A DNA stretch of 64,000 nt from Microbacterium sp. cf332 (GTDB lineage Bacteria; Actinomycetota; Actinomycetes; Actinomycetales; Microbacteriaceae). The stretch lies in NCBI RefSeq assembly GCF_900102175.1, contig NZ_FNKN01000001.1, positions 1,178,001 to 1,242,000 on the forward strand, given 5' to 3'. The notes below the pieces were generated by a model. That model ran no database searches. It was not told where the DNA came from and was given only the letters and a program-made list of their open reading frames with translations. Positions 50,664 through 57,653 of this stretch are shown here, in pieces (position 1 is the stretch's first letter; each line of letters starts with the position of its first letter). The translations under genes were made by a program, and so were the position numbers.

Positions 50664-51895
50664 CGTCCCGTCTCCGTGAAGAGCATCGGAGCGTGGTCGA
50701 CGGCGAAGGTCCGGGCGACGCGCCCACCGTCGGCGGGGTCGAGCTCGAAGAGCGTCCTCTCCGCCGGGCCGTTGAGGTAGGTGCGACGCTGATCCGCGAC
50801 GAGGTCGACGCCGCGGGCGAGGACGGCATCGGCGAGCGAGGCGGCGACCAGCGGGGCGCTGCGGGCAAGGATCCCGCCCGTCGCGCCCGAGATGACGAGG
50901 ACCGAGCCGTCGGCCGCGAGCGCGACGACGGTCTCATCGGCGTCGTCGACGGCGGTCACCCGCACGAGCGGCTCGCCCGCGTCGTGCGCCGTCCACGTCC
51001 GTGCGCGCGTGTCGAGCAGCCAGAACGCCGACGAGCCGGTGAGCCCGGCCACCGTGGGGCGTCCCTCGCGGTTGGCGAACGACAGCGCGCGGCCGGGAGC
51101 ATCGGCGGGGTAGGGGATGCGCTCGAACGAGGTTCCCGAGGAATCCGTGACGGCGAGCAGGGCGCCATCGGCGCAACCGACGACCACGCCGACGTTCGTC
51201 GCGATGGCGCCAGCGGGCTCGGCGCACGTCGTCGTTGCGCGCTCCGCACCAGAGGCGTCGACCTGCCGGACCTCCCCCGCACCGGCGTCGGCGATCAGCG
51301 CGCCCGACGGGAGAGGGACGACGAGCGACCCGGGAGCGTCGAGCTCGAGACGGAAGCTCTCGACGATGTCGCCCTCCTTGAGGGCGTCGAGGTCGAGCAG
51401 CACGGCCTCTCCACCTCGGTCGCCGCCGTCGAAGTGCACGCCGACTCCCACGTCGCTCGCGACGGTACGGGGCGTGCCCGGACCCGTGAGCTCGCCGAGG
51501 ATGCGGGCCGGGGCCTCGTAGTAGTGGAAGTGATCGATGTGGTTCCAGGTCCAGACGCCGCTATCGATGATCGAGACCGCGCCGTCGCGTCCGGCGAAGA
51601 GGAAGCGCCCCTCGGTGTCGAGGGTGTCGGCCGGGGCGATGTCGCCGAGCGACTCGGACTGCTCGTCGATCAGGTCGAGGTGATGCACGGCGCCGTCGGG
51701 CGCGACGCTCGTGAGGTGCAGGGCGGGCTCGGCGAGCTCGCGCGCACCGGCGATCGCGCCGTGCCCGTCGCCGAGCGCGCTCGTGTCGCCGCCCGGAGAG
51801 GGCGCGGACGTCGCGGACGGGGTGGCCTGGCAGCCCGCGAGCAGAGCGACGCCTGCCGTCAGGGAGATGAGCGAGAGAGGGACGCGGTTCCTCAT
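50660..51895 (-). CDS. AztD-like beta-propeller lipoprotein (paralogue)
   Basis: A 411-residue lipoprotein (lipobox LAGC, Cys22) with the same propeller repeats as AztD and an equivalent cysteine pair (TTCAEPAG, VVGCADGALL), but without the HHG and CPGVHG histidines. In their place is a His/Tyr cluster WNHIDHFHYYEAP about one third along. It is coupled to both aztB (ATGA at 51892-51895) and aztC, so it belongs to zinc uptake. Either a second zinc chaperone with a different site or a structural partner is plausible. Confidence 0.75.
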   Translation of the reverse strand: MRNRVPLSLISLTAGVALLAGCQATPSATSAPSPGGDTSALGDGHGAIAGARELAEPALHLTSVAPDGAVHHLDLIDEQSESLGDIAPADTLDTEGRFLFAGRDGAVSIIDSGVWTWNHIDHFHYYEAPARILGELTGPGTPRTVASDVGVGVHFDGGDRGGEAVLLDLDALKEGDIVESFRLELDAPGSLVVPLPSGALIADAGAGEVRQVDASGAERATTTCAEPAGAIATNVGVVVGCADGALLAVTDSSGTSFERIPYPADAPGRALSFANREGRPTVAGLTGSSAFWLLDTRARTWTAHDAGEPLVRVTAVDDADETVVALAADGSVLVISGATGGILARSAPLVAASLADAVLARGVDLVADQRRTYLNGPAERTLFELDPADGGRVARTFAVDHAPMLFTETGR

Positions 51896-52773
51896 GCGGT
51901 CCTTTCCGGTGTGTTCGGGATGACGGATCCTGGTGCGCGGCCGCCCCCGTGACGGGCGACGGCGCGCACGAGCGCGCGGACGCCGGTCGAGACGGCGCCG
52001 GAGCAGATGGCGGTGAAGGCGACCGTCGCGCCCGCGGCCGTGGCCGCATGCCACGACACGAGCAGTCCCACACCGACCGACAGGACGCCGATCGCGGCGG
52101 CGAGCACCATGGTGGGGACGATGCGCCGAGTCCACTGGCCGGCGGCGACCGCGGGGCCGAGCAGCATCCCGACCACGAGGAGCGAGCCCACCGCCTGGTA
52201 GGCGGAGACGACGGCGAGGGTCACGAGGCCGACGAGCACGATGTGGGCGGTACGCGGCCGCAGCCCGAGCAGGTGCGCCTGGCGGGGATCGACCGTGACG
52301 GCGACGAAGGAACGGTGTCCGAGGGCCGCGACCACGACCGTGGCGGCGAGGGCGACGGTGAGCGCGACGAGCTCGGCCGAGCCGATGGCCAGGATGTCGC
52401 CGAAGAGGATCGCCGACGCGTCGGTGGCGAAGCTCCGCGACGCGGAGATCACGATGACCCCCAACGACAGGCTGGCGACGAACAGCAGTCCGATGCTCGT
52501 GTCGGCCGACAGGCGTCCGCGACGCTGCAGCGCTCCCACGCCGAGCGACATGACCGCGGCGCTGAGAGCGGCGCCCGCCATCGGCGGGAACCCGGTGAGC
52601 GTCGCGACGGCGACCCCCGGCAGCATCCCGTGGGCCATCGCCTCGCCGAGGAAGGCCATACCGCGCAGCACCACCCAGGTGCCGACGATGCCGCACACGA
52701 TCGCGACGAGCGCCCCGCCGATGAGAGCGCGCTGCACGAAGGCGACGGCGAACGGGTCGAGCAGGAAGGACAT
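51892..52773 (-). CDS. aztB: zinc ABC transporter permease AztB
   Basis: A 293-residue ABC-3 family permease (ZnuB/AztB type) with eight to nine membrane helices. Conserved stretches are VVLRGMAFLGEAMAHGMLPGVA, LFGDILAIGS (the coupling motif) and VGSLLVVGMLLGPAVAAGQ. It forms the pore for zinc import with AztA as ATPase. First gene of the minus-strand azt operon; the Zur-like operator lies 23 nt before its start. Its stop overlaps the next gene by ATGA. Confidence 0.9.
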   Translation of the reverse strand: MSFLLDPFAVAFVQRALIGGALVAIVCGIVGTWVVLRGMAFLGEAMAHGMLPGVAVATLTGFPPMAGAALSAAVMSLGVGALQRRGRLSADTSIGLLFVASLSLGVIVISASRSFATDASAILFGDILAIGSAELVALTVALAATVVVAALGHRSFVAVTVDPRQAHLLGLRPRTAHIVLVGLVTLAVVSAYQAVGSLLVVGMLLGPAVAAGQWTRRIVPTMVLAAAIGVLSVGVGLLVSWHAATAAGATVAFTAICSGAVSTGVRALVRAVARHGGGRAPGSVIPNTPERTA

Positions 52774-52795
52774 GGTCGTCGACCTTACATGAAAG

Positions 52796-52823
52796 TGAGA
52801 ACGGTTTTCATTAGCGATAATGA
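52796..52823. promoter_or_regulatory. Zur-type zinc operator between aztB and aztA
   Basis: TGAGAACGGTTTTCA (52796-52810) fits the 7-1-7 actinobacterial Zur box (TGAAAATGATTTTCA) with few changes. An adjoining inverted repeat TCATTA-N4-TAATGA (52808-52823) overlaps the GATAAT -10 of aztA. Zinc-loaded Zur here would repress both arms of the zinc uptake locus. The identification is by consensus and context. Confidence 0.72.
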
Positions 52824-52827
52824 GTGG

Positions 52828-53580
52828 ATGTCACACACGAGCACCGACGCCTCCCCCCACGACCTCGTCGTCGAGCTGCGCGCGGTGACCGTCGACTTCG
52901 ACGGTCACGCGGCGCTTCGCGGTATCGACCTCACGGTGACCCGTGGCGAGATCCGCGCCGTTGTCGGGGCCAACGGTTCGGGCAAGTCGACGCTGCTCGC
53001 GGTCACAGCGGGGCTCCTCGCCCCGTCGTCGGGAAGCGTCCGCCGCCCAGACTCCACACGCATCGCACTCGTGTCGCAGACCTCGAACGACGGCGCCCGC
53101 CTGCCGCTGACCGTCGCCGACCTCGTCGCGATGGGACGGTGGCGCGAGCGTGGGCCGTTCCTGCCCCTGCGGCGCAGTGATCGCGACCGGATCGCCGCCG
53201 CGATCGAGACCGTCGGCCTCACGCCTCTGGCCCGCCGGTCGCTCGGTCTCCTGTCCGGCGGGCAGCGGCAGCGCGCGCACATCGCGCAGGCGCTGGCGCA
53301 GGACGCCGACCTGCTGCTGCTCGACGAACCGATGAGCGGACTCGACACGGCATCCCGAGACGCCGTGGCATCCGCCCTGCGGGCGGTCGCGCGGGAGGGT
53401 GTCGCGGTCGTGGCGGTGACGCACGACCTCGGCGAGCTCGGCGCCGTCGACGCGGTCTGCCGGCTCGTGGACGGGCGCCTCTCGGAGGGGGCGGGGTCCT
53501 CGTCCGAACCCGCGACCACAGCGGACTCGGCTTCTCCCGCCGTGCCGCGTGGACGGGGTCCGACACCGCGACTACCGTGA
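52828..53580 (+). CDS. aztA: zinc ABC transporter ATP-binding protein AztA
   Basis: A 250-residue ABC ATPase: Walker [10 protein letters not shown] (residues 47-55), signature [18 protein letters not shown], Walker [13 protein letters not shown] and switch His in [10 protein letters not shown] disordered Ser/Pro-rich tail ends the protein. ATG 52828 is leaderless (GATAAT at 52816-52821, gap 6). It is transcribed away from aztB, aztD-like, aztC and aztD, the rest of the transporter. The pgi promoter lies in its last codons. Confidence 0.88.
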   Translation: MSHTSTDASPHDLVVELRAVTVDFDGHAALRGIDLTVTRGEIRAVVGANGSGKSTLLAVTAGLLAPSSGSVRRPDSTRIALVSQTSNDGARLPLTVADLVAMGRWRERGPFLPLRRSDRDRIAAAIETVGLTPLARRSLGLLSGGQRQRAHIAQALAQDADLLLLDEPMSGLDTASRDAVASALRAVAREGVAVVAVTHDLGELGAVDAVCRLVDGRLSEGAGSSSEPATTADSASPAVPRGRGPTPRLP

Positions 53581-53584
53581 GAGC

Positions 53585-55270
53585 GTGACCGCTGCTCCCA
53601 TCGATGCCACCACCACCGCCGCCTGGAACGACCTCGAGTCGCTGAAGGACGGCTTCACCCCCGACCTCCGCGGCTGGTTCGACGAGGACCCCGGGCGCGT
53701 CGAGCGCCTGAGCCTGCCGCTGGCCGACCTGCACGTCGACCTGTCGAAGAACCTCGTCACGGACGAGATCGTCGCCGCCCTCGTGCGACTCGCCGAGCAG
53801 ACCGGAGTCGCCGAGCGTTACGCCGCGATGGTCTCGGGCGAGCACATCAACACGAGCGAGGACCGAGCTGTGCTCCACACCGCGCTCCGCCGCCCCGCGG
53901 GAGCGTCACCCGAGCTCGTCGTCGACGGTCAGGACATCGACACCGACGTCCAGGCCGTCCTCGAGAAGATGTCGGCATTCGCCGACCGCGTCCGCTCCGG
54001 CGAGTGGACGGGCATCACCGGCAAGAAGGTCACCCACGTCGTCAACATCGGCATCGGCGGCTCCGACCTGGGCCCGGTCATGATCTCCGAGGCGCTGCGC
54101 CCCTACGCGACCGCAGGCATCCAGGCGCGCTTCGTGTCGAACATCGACCCGTTCGACATCGCGGACAAGACCGCCGACCTCGACCCCGAGACGACGCTGT
54201 TCATCGTCGCGTCCAAGACGTTCACGACCCTCGAGACCCTGACGAACGCGCGGCTCGCGCGCGACTGGCTGTGGGCGGGCCTGCAGACGGTCGACGCCAT
54301 CGACGACAGCGAGGGCAAGAAGACGGATGCCGTCGCGCACCACTTCGTCGCCGTCTCGACCGCACTCGACAAGGTCGAGGCCTTCGGCATCGACCCCGCC
54401 AACGCCTTCGGCTTCTGGGACTGGGTCGGCGGCCGCTACTCCGTCGACTCGGCGATCGGCCTGTCACTCGTCATCGAGCTCGGACCCGATGCGTTCCGCG
54501 ACCTGCTCGCCGGCTTCCACGCGGTCGACGAGCACGTCGCATCCACCCCGCTCGCGCAGAACGTCCCCGTGCTCATGGGGCTTCTCAACGTCTGGTACGC
54601 GAACTTCCTCGGCGCGCAGACCCACGCCGTGCTGCCCTACGCGCAGCAGCTGCACCGCTTCGCCGCGTACCTGCAGCAGCTCACGATGGAGTCCAACGGC
54701 AAGTCGGTGCGGTGGGACGGCACCCCCGTCACCTCCGACACCGGCGAGGTCTTCTGGGGCGAGCCCGGCACGAACGGACAGCACGCGTTCTACCAGCTGA
54801 TCCACCAGGGGACGCGGCTCATCCCGGCCGACTTCATCGCCTTCGTCAACCCCGCGCACCCGCTCACCGACGGCGGGCGCGACGTGCACGGGCTGTTCCT
54901 CGCGAACTTCCTGGCCCAGACGAAGGCGCTGGCCTTCGGCAAGACGGCCGACGAGGTCGAGGCCGAGGGCACGACCGGCGCGCTCGTCGCCGCACGCACG
55001 TTCGCGGGCAACCGGCCGACGACCTCGATCTTCGCTCCGGCGCTGACCCCGAAGGTGCTCGGCGAGCTCATCGCGCTCTACGAGCACATCACCTTCACGC
55101 AGGGCACGATCTGGGGCATCAACTCCTTCGACCAGTGGGGTGTCGAGCTCGGCAAGCAGCTGGCCCTGCAGATCGCGCCCGCGATCGAGGGCGATGCCGA
55201 CGCGCTCGCCGCGCAGGACCCCTCCACGCAGGCCCTCCTCGCCTACTACCAGGCGCACCGCCGGGCCTGA
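53585..55270 (+). CDS. pgi: glucose-6-phosphate isomerase
   Basis: A 561-residue phosphoglucose isomerase, interconverting glucose-6-phosphate and fructose-6-phosphate in glycolysis. Conserved sites: [11 protein letters not shown], the PGI signature-1 region [13 protein letters not shown], catalytic Glu in TMESNGKSV, His in [15 protein letters not shown] and Lys in [13 protein letters not shown] 53585 has TACCGT (53573-53578) with a 6-nt gap, located over the aztA stop codon, so pgi is leaderless and independently transcribed. It ends before a large hairpin. Confidence 0.96.
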   Translation: MTAAPIDATTTAAWNDLESLKDGFTPDLRGWFDEDPGRVERLSLPLADLHVDLSKNLVTDEIVAALVRLAEQTGVAERYAAMVSGEHINTSEDRAVLHTALRRPAGASPELVVDGQDIDTDVQAVLEKMSAFADRVRSGEWTGITGKKVTHVVNIGIGGSDLGPVMISEALRPYATAGIQARFVSNIDPFDIADKTADLDPETTLFIVASKTFTTLETLTNARLARDWLWAGLQTVDAIDDSEGKKTDAVAHHFVAVSTALDKVEAFGIDPANAFGFWDWVGGRYSVDSAIGLSLVIELGPDAFRDLLAGFHAVDEHVASTPLAQNVPVLMGLLNVWYANFLGAQTHAVLPYAQQLHRFAAYLQQLTMESNGKSVRWDGTPVTSDTGEVFWGEPGTNGQHAFYQLIHQGTRLIPADFIAFVNPAHPLTDGGRDVHGLFLANFLAQTKALAFGKTADEVEAEGTTGALVAARTFAGNRPTTSIFAPALTPKVLGELIALYEHITFTQGTIWGINSFDQWGVELGKQLALQIAPAIEGDADALAAQDPSTQALLAYYQAHRRA

Positions 55271-55293
55271 CCCCTTCCCCCTCCTTCCCCCCA

Positions 55294-55353
55294 TCGACTC
55301 GCCGAGAAGTGCGGATGCCGGCATCCCGGGATCCGCACTCTCTGGCGAGTCGA
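55294..55353. terminator. bidirectional terminator hairpin with TCGACTCGCC arms (copy 1)
   Basis: TCGACTCGCC (55294-55303) pairs with GGCGAGTCGA (55344-55353), with an inner GTGCGGAT/ATCCGCAC stem and C-rich/G-rich flanks extending the pairing. It lies between the convergent pgi and XRE-cupin genes. The same arm sequence recurs in the hairpin at 57575-57644. Confidence 0.8.
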
Positions 55354-55380
55354 CGGGGAGGGGAGAGGAGGGGAGGTGGG

Positions 55381-55935
55381 TCAGTCGGGGGCGGTCAGCG
55401 TGTGCATGCGCTCCCCCGCAGCGTTGAAGATGCTGATCACCTCGGCAGGACGAGCACCCACAGCGCTGATCGAGTGCGGGATGCGGGTGTCGAACTCGGC
55501 CGCCTCGCCGCGGCCGAGCACGAGCTCGCGGTCGTCGAGCACGAGCCTGACCCGTCCGCTCAGCACGTAGAACCACTCGAACCCGTCGTGGATCCGCGGC
55601 GCGGGCGCGGCATCCGACGGCGGATACGTCACCTTGTAGGTCTGCACGGGTGAACTCTCGCGCGTCAGCGGCGCGATGACATGACCGTGCCGCGTCGTCG
55701 CCGGGCGCCGCACGCGCGGGTCGGGCTGCTCGGCGGGAACGAGGTCGTCGATGCGGATGCCGAGGTGCCGCGTCAGCGGTACGAGCAGCTCGAGACTCGC
55801 CTGGCGTTTGCCCGATTCGAGCCGCGAGAGCGTGCTGGTCGACATCCCCGCGCGACCGGCGAGCTCGTCGAGAGTGAGGCCGCGGTCCTGTCGCGCCGCC
55901 CGCAACCGCGGGCCTATCTGTTCGAGTCCGGTCAT
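55381..55935 (-). CDS. XRE-family regulator with C-terminal cupin
   Basis: A 184-residue transcription regulator. The N-terminal HTH (IGPRLRAARQDRGLTLDELAGRAGMSTSTLSRLESGKR) recognises operator DNA. The C-terminal cupin (about residues 105-180: DGFEWFYVLSGRVRLVLDDRE and EFDTRIPHSISA) would bind a small effector, as in other XRE-cupin proteins. It is divergent from the FAD oxidoreductase/methyltransferase gene, and the 66-bp gap contains a 14-bp palindrome, so it probably regulates that gene and itself. ATG 55935 follows GAGG. Confidence 0.9.
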   Translation of the reverse strand: MTGLEQIGPRLRAARQDRGLTLDELAGRAGMSTSTLSRLESGKRQASLELLVPLTRHLGIRIDDLVPAEQPDPRVRRPATTRHGHVIAPLTRESSPVQTYKVTYPPSDAAPAPRIHDGFEWFYVLSGRVRLVLDDRELVLGRGEAAEFDTRIPHSISAVGARPAEVISIFNAAGERMHTLTAPD

Positions 55936-55942
55936 GTCCTCA

Positions 55943-55971
55943 GTTTGCCATTTCCGCAAACGCGTTTGCCA
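55943..55971. promoter_or_regulatory. candidate operator for the XRE-cupin regulator
   Basis: Two direct copies of GTTTGCCA (55943-55950, 55964-55971) are exactly 21 nt apart; the second forms the perfect palindrome GCAAACGCGTTTGC (55956-55969). The site lies between divergent starts, upstream of the TACACT -10 (55975-55980) of the oxidoreductase gene. Confidence 0.65.
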
Positions 55972-56001
55972 GTTTACACTGAAGCGACGGATGCTGTGGG
56001 C

Positions 56002-57570
56002 ATGGACAACCTGGATCATGACGTCGTCATCGTCGGAGCGGGCCCCGCGGGCCTCAGCGCCGCGCAGATGCTCGGTCGCGCCGGCCGCCGCACCCTCGTG
56101 CTCGACTCCGACAGTCCCCGCAACCGCTTCGCGGAGCACATGCATGCCGTCGTCGGCTTCGACGGCGTCTCGCCCGCCGAGCTCCGACGCCGCGGACGGG
56201 CGGAGGCCGAGGCCTACGGCGTGCGTTTCCGCACCGCGCTGGTCGAGCGGGTGGACGAGACCGACGGCGGACTCGAGATCGCCCTCGCCGACGGCGCCGA
56301 GCCGGTCACGACGCGGGCACTCATCGTGGCGACGGGCGTGTCCGACCGACTGCCCGATGTCGCCGGCCTGGCCGAGCGCTGGGGCCGCACGGTGCTCCAC
56401 TGCCCGTACTGCCACGGGTGGGAGGTGCGCGGCCGTCGGATCGGCGTGCTGGCGACCTCGCCGATGAGCCTGCACCAGATCGAGCTCCTCCGGCAGTGGA
56501 CCCCCGACGTCGTCGCCTTCACGGGAGCACTCGGCGAGATCGGCGACGACATCCGTGAACGGCTGGCCGCCCGCGGCATCCGGCTGATCCCCTCCCCGGT
56601 GGTCGCTCTCGAGGCACCCGAGGGCCGGGACCGCGACGGAGCCGAGATCGGCGCGGTCGTCACCGCGGACGGGCGACGGACCCCCGTCGACGCCATCTTC
56701 ACCGGCGGTCGCCTCGACCCGCACGACGGGTTCCTCGCCGACCTCGACCTCACTCGGACCGACGGCCCCGCCGGATCATTCATCGCTGTCGACTTCGCCG
56801 GGGCGACGAGCCACCCGCTCGTATGGGCCGCGGGCAACGTCGTGGCCCCGATGGCGAACGTGCCGGTGTCGATGGGCGCGGGATCGATGGCGGGTGCCGC
56901 CGTCAACGGGGCGCTCGTGGCCCTCGATACGGCGGCGGCGGTCGCTCGCCGGCGGGGCCACGCGGCCGACTGGGAGGCGCGGTACGCCGAGACCGACCGC
57001 GTCTGGTCGGGGCGGGTCAACGAGACGACGTCGACGCTGGTCGCCGAGCTCGAAGCCGCCGGCACGCTCGCCCCCGGCACTGCACTCGACCTGGGCTGCG
57101 GCGAGGGCGGCGACGCCCTCTGGCTCGCGGCGCGCGGATGGTCGGTCACGGGCGTCGACCTGTCCCCCACCGCCGTGTCGCGCGCCCAGGCCGCGGCTCG
57201 CGCCGCACAGCTCGATGCGACATTCGTCGTCGCCGAGATCGACTCGGTCGGTCTCGGCGCTTTCGACCTGGTGACGACGAGCTTCCTGCATTCCTGGGAC
57301 CCGGAGTTCTCGCGCATCCCCCTCCTGCGCGCCGCGCTCCGGCACGTCGCTCCCGGGGGCCGACTGCTCGTCGTGTCGCACGTCGGCGCGCCGCCGGCCG
57401 ATCAGGCCCACGACCATCCGCCGCTCGCGACCCCCGCAGAGGAGCGCGCCGCGCTCGAGCTCGACCCGGCGAAGTGGACGGTCGAGCGCGAGGAGGTCCG
57501 CGACCGGCACGTCCCGTCGCCCGGCCACCACGTCGCCGACGGCATCCTGCTGCTCCGTCGCCGCCCCTGA
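56002..57570 (+). CDS. thioredoxin-reductase-like FAD oxidoreductase fused to SAM methyltransferase
   Basis: A 522-residue two-domain protein. Residues ~1-310 form a thioredoxin-reductase-like fold: FAD motif VIVGAGPAGLSAAQML, redox motif CPYCHGWE (Cys134, Cys137), and second nucleotide region DAIFTGGRL with the C-terminal AAGNVVAPMANVP. Residues ~330-522 form a class I SAM methyltransferase: DLGCGEGGDALWLA (motif I), GVDLSPTAV and SFLHSWDPE. Bifunctional proteins of this kind are known, with unknown substrate. ATG 56002 is preferred; GTG 55996 is possible. It is divergent from its likely regulator and ends at a strong hairpin. Confidence 0.88.
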   Translation: MDNLDHDVVIVGAGPAGLSAAQMLGRAGRRTLVLDSDSPRNRFAEHMHAVVGFDGVSPAELRRRGRAEAEAYGVRFRTALVERVDETDGGLEIALADGAEPVTTRALIVATGVSDRLPDVAGLAERWGRTVLHCPYCHGWEVRGRRIGVLATSPMSLHQIELLRQWTPDVVAFTGALGEIGDDIRERLAARGIRLIPSPVVALEAPEGRDRDGAEIGAVVTADGRRTPVDAIFTGGRLDPHDGFLADLDLTRTDGPAGSFIAVDFAGATSHPLVWAAGNVVAPMANVPVSMGAGSMAGAAVNGALVALDTAAAVARRRGHAADWEARYAETDRVWSGRVNETTSTLVAELEAAGTLAPGTALDLGCGEGGDALWLAARGWSVTGVDLSPTAVSRAQAAARAAQLDATFVVAEIDSVGLGAFDLVTTSFLHSWDPEFSRIPLLRAALRHVAPGGRLLVVSHVGAPPADQAHDHPPLATPAEERAALELDPAKWTVEREEVRDRHVPSPGHHVADGILLLRRRP

Positions 57571-57574
57571 AACA

Positions 57575-57644
57575 GAGCGTCGACTCGCCAGAATCTGCGG
57601 ATGCCGGGAGACCGGCATCCGCGATTCTTGGCGAGTCGACGCTC
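57575..57644. terminator. bidirectional terminator hairpin with TCGACTCGCC arms (copy 2)
   Basis: GAGCGTCGACTCGCCA (57575-57590) pairs perfectly with TGGCGAGTCGACGCTC (57629-57644). GAATC/GATTC and GCGGATGCCGG (57597-57607)/CCGGCATCCGC (57612-57622) continue the stem to a GAGA loop: over 30 bp. It starts 5 nt after the oxidoreductase stop and ends 10 nt before the PTS gene stop. Confidence 0.88.
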
Positions 57645-57653
57645 GGAGGGGGG

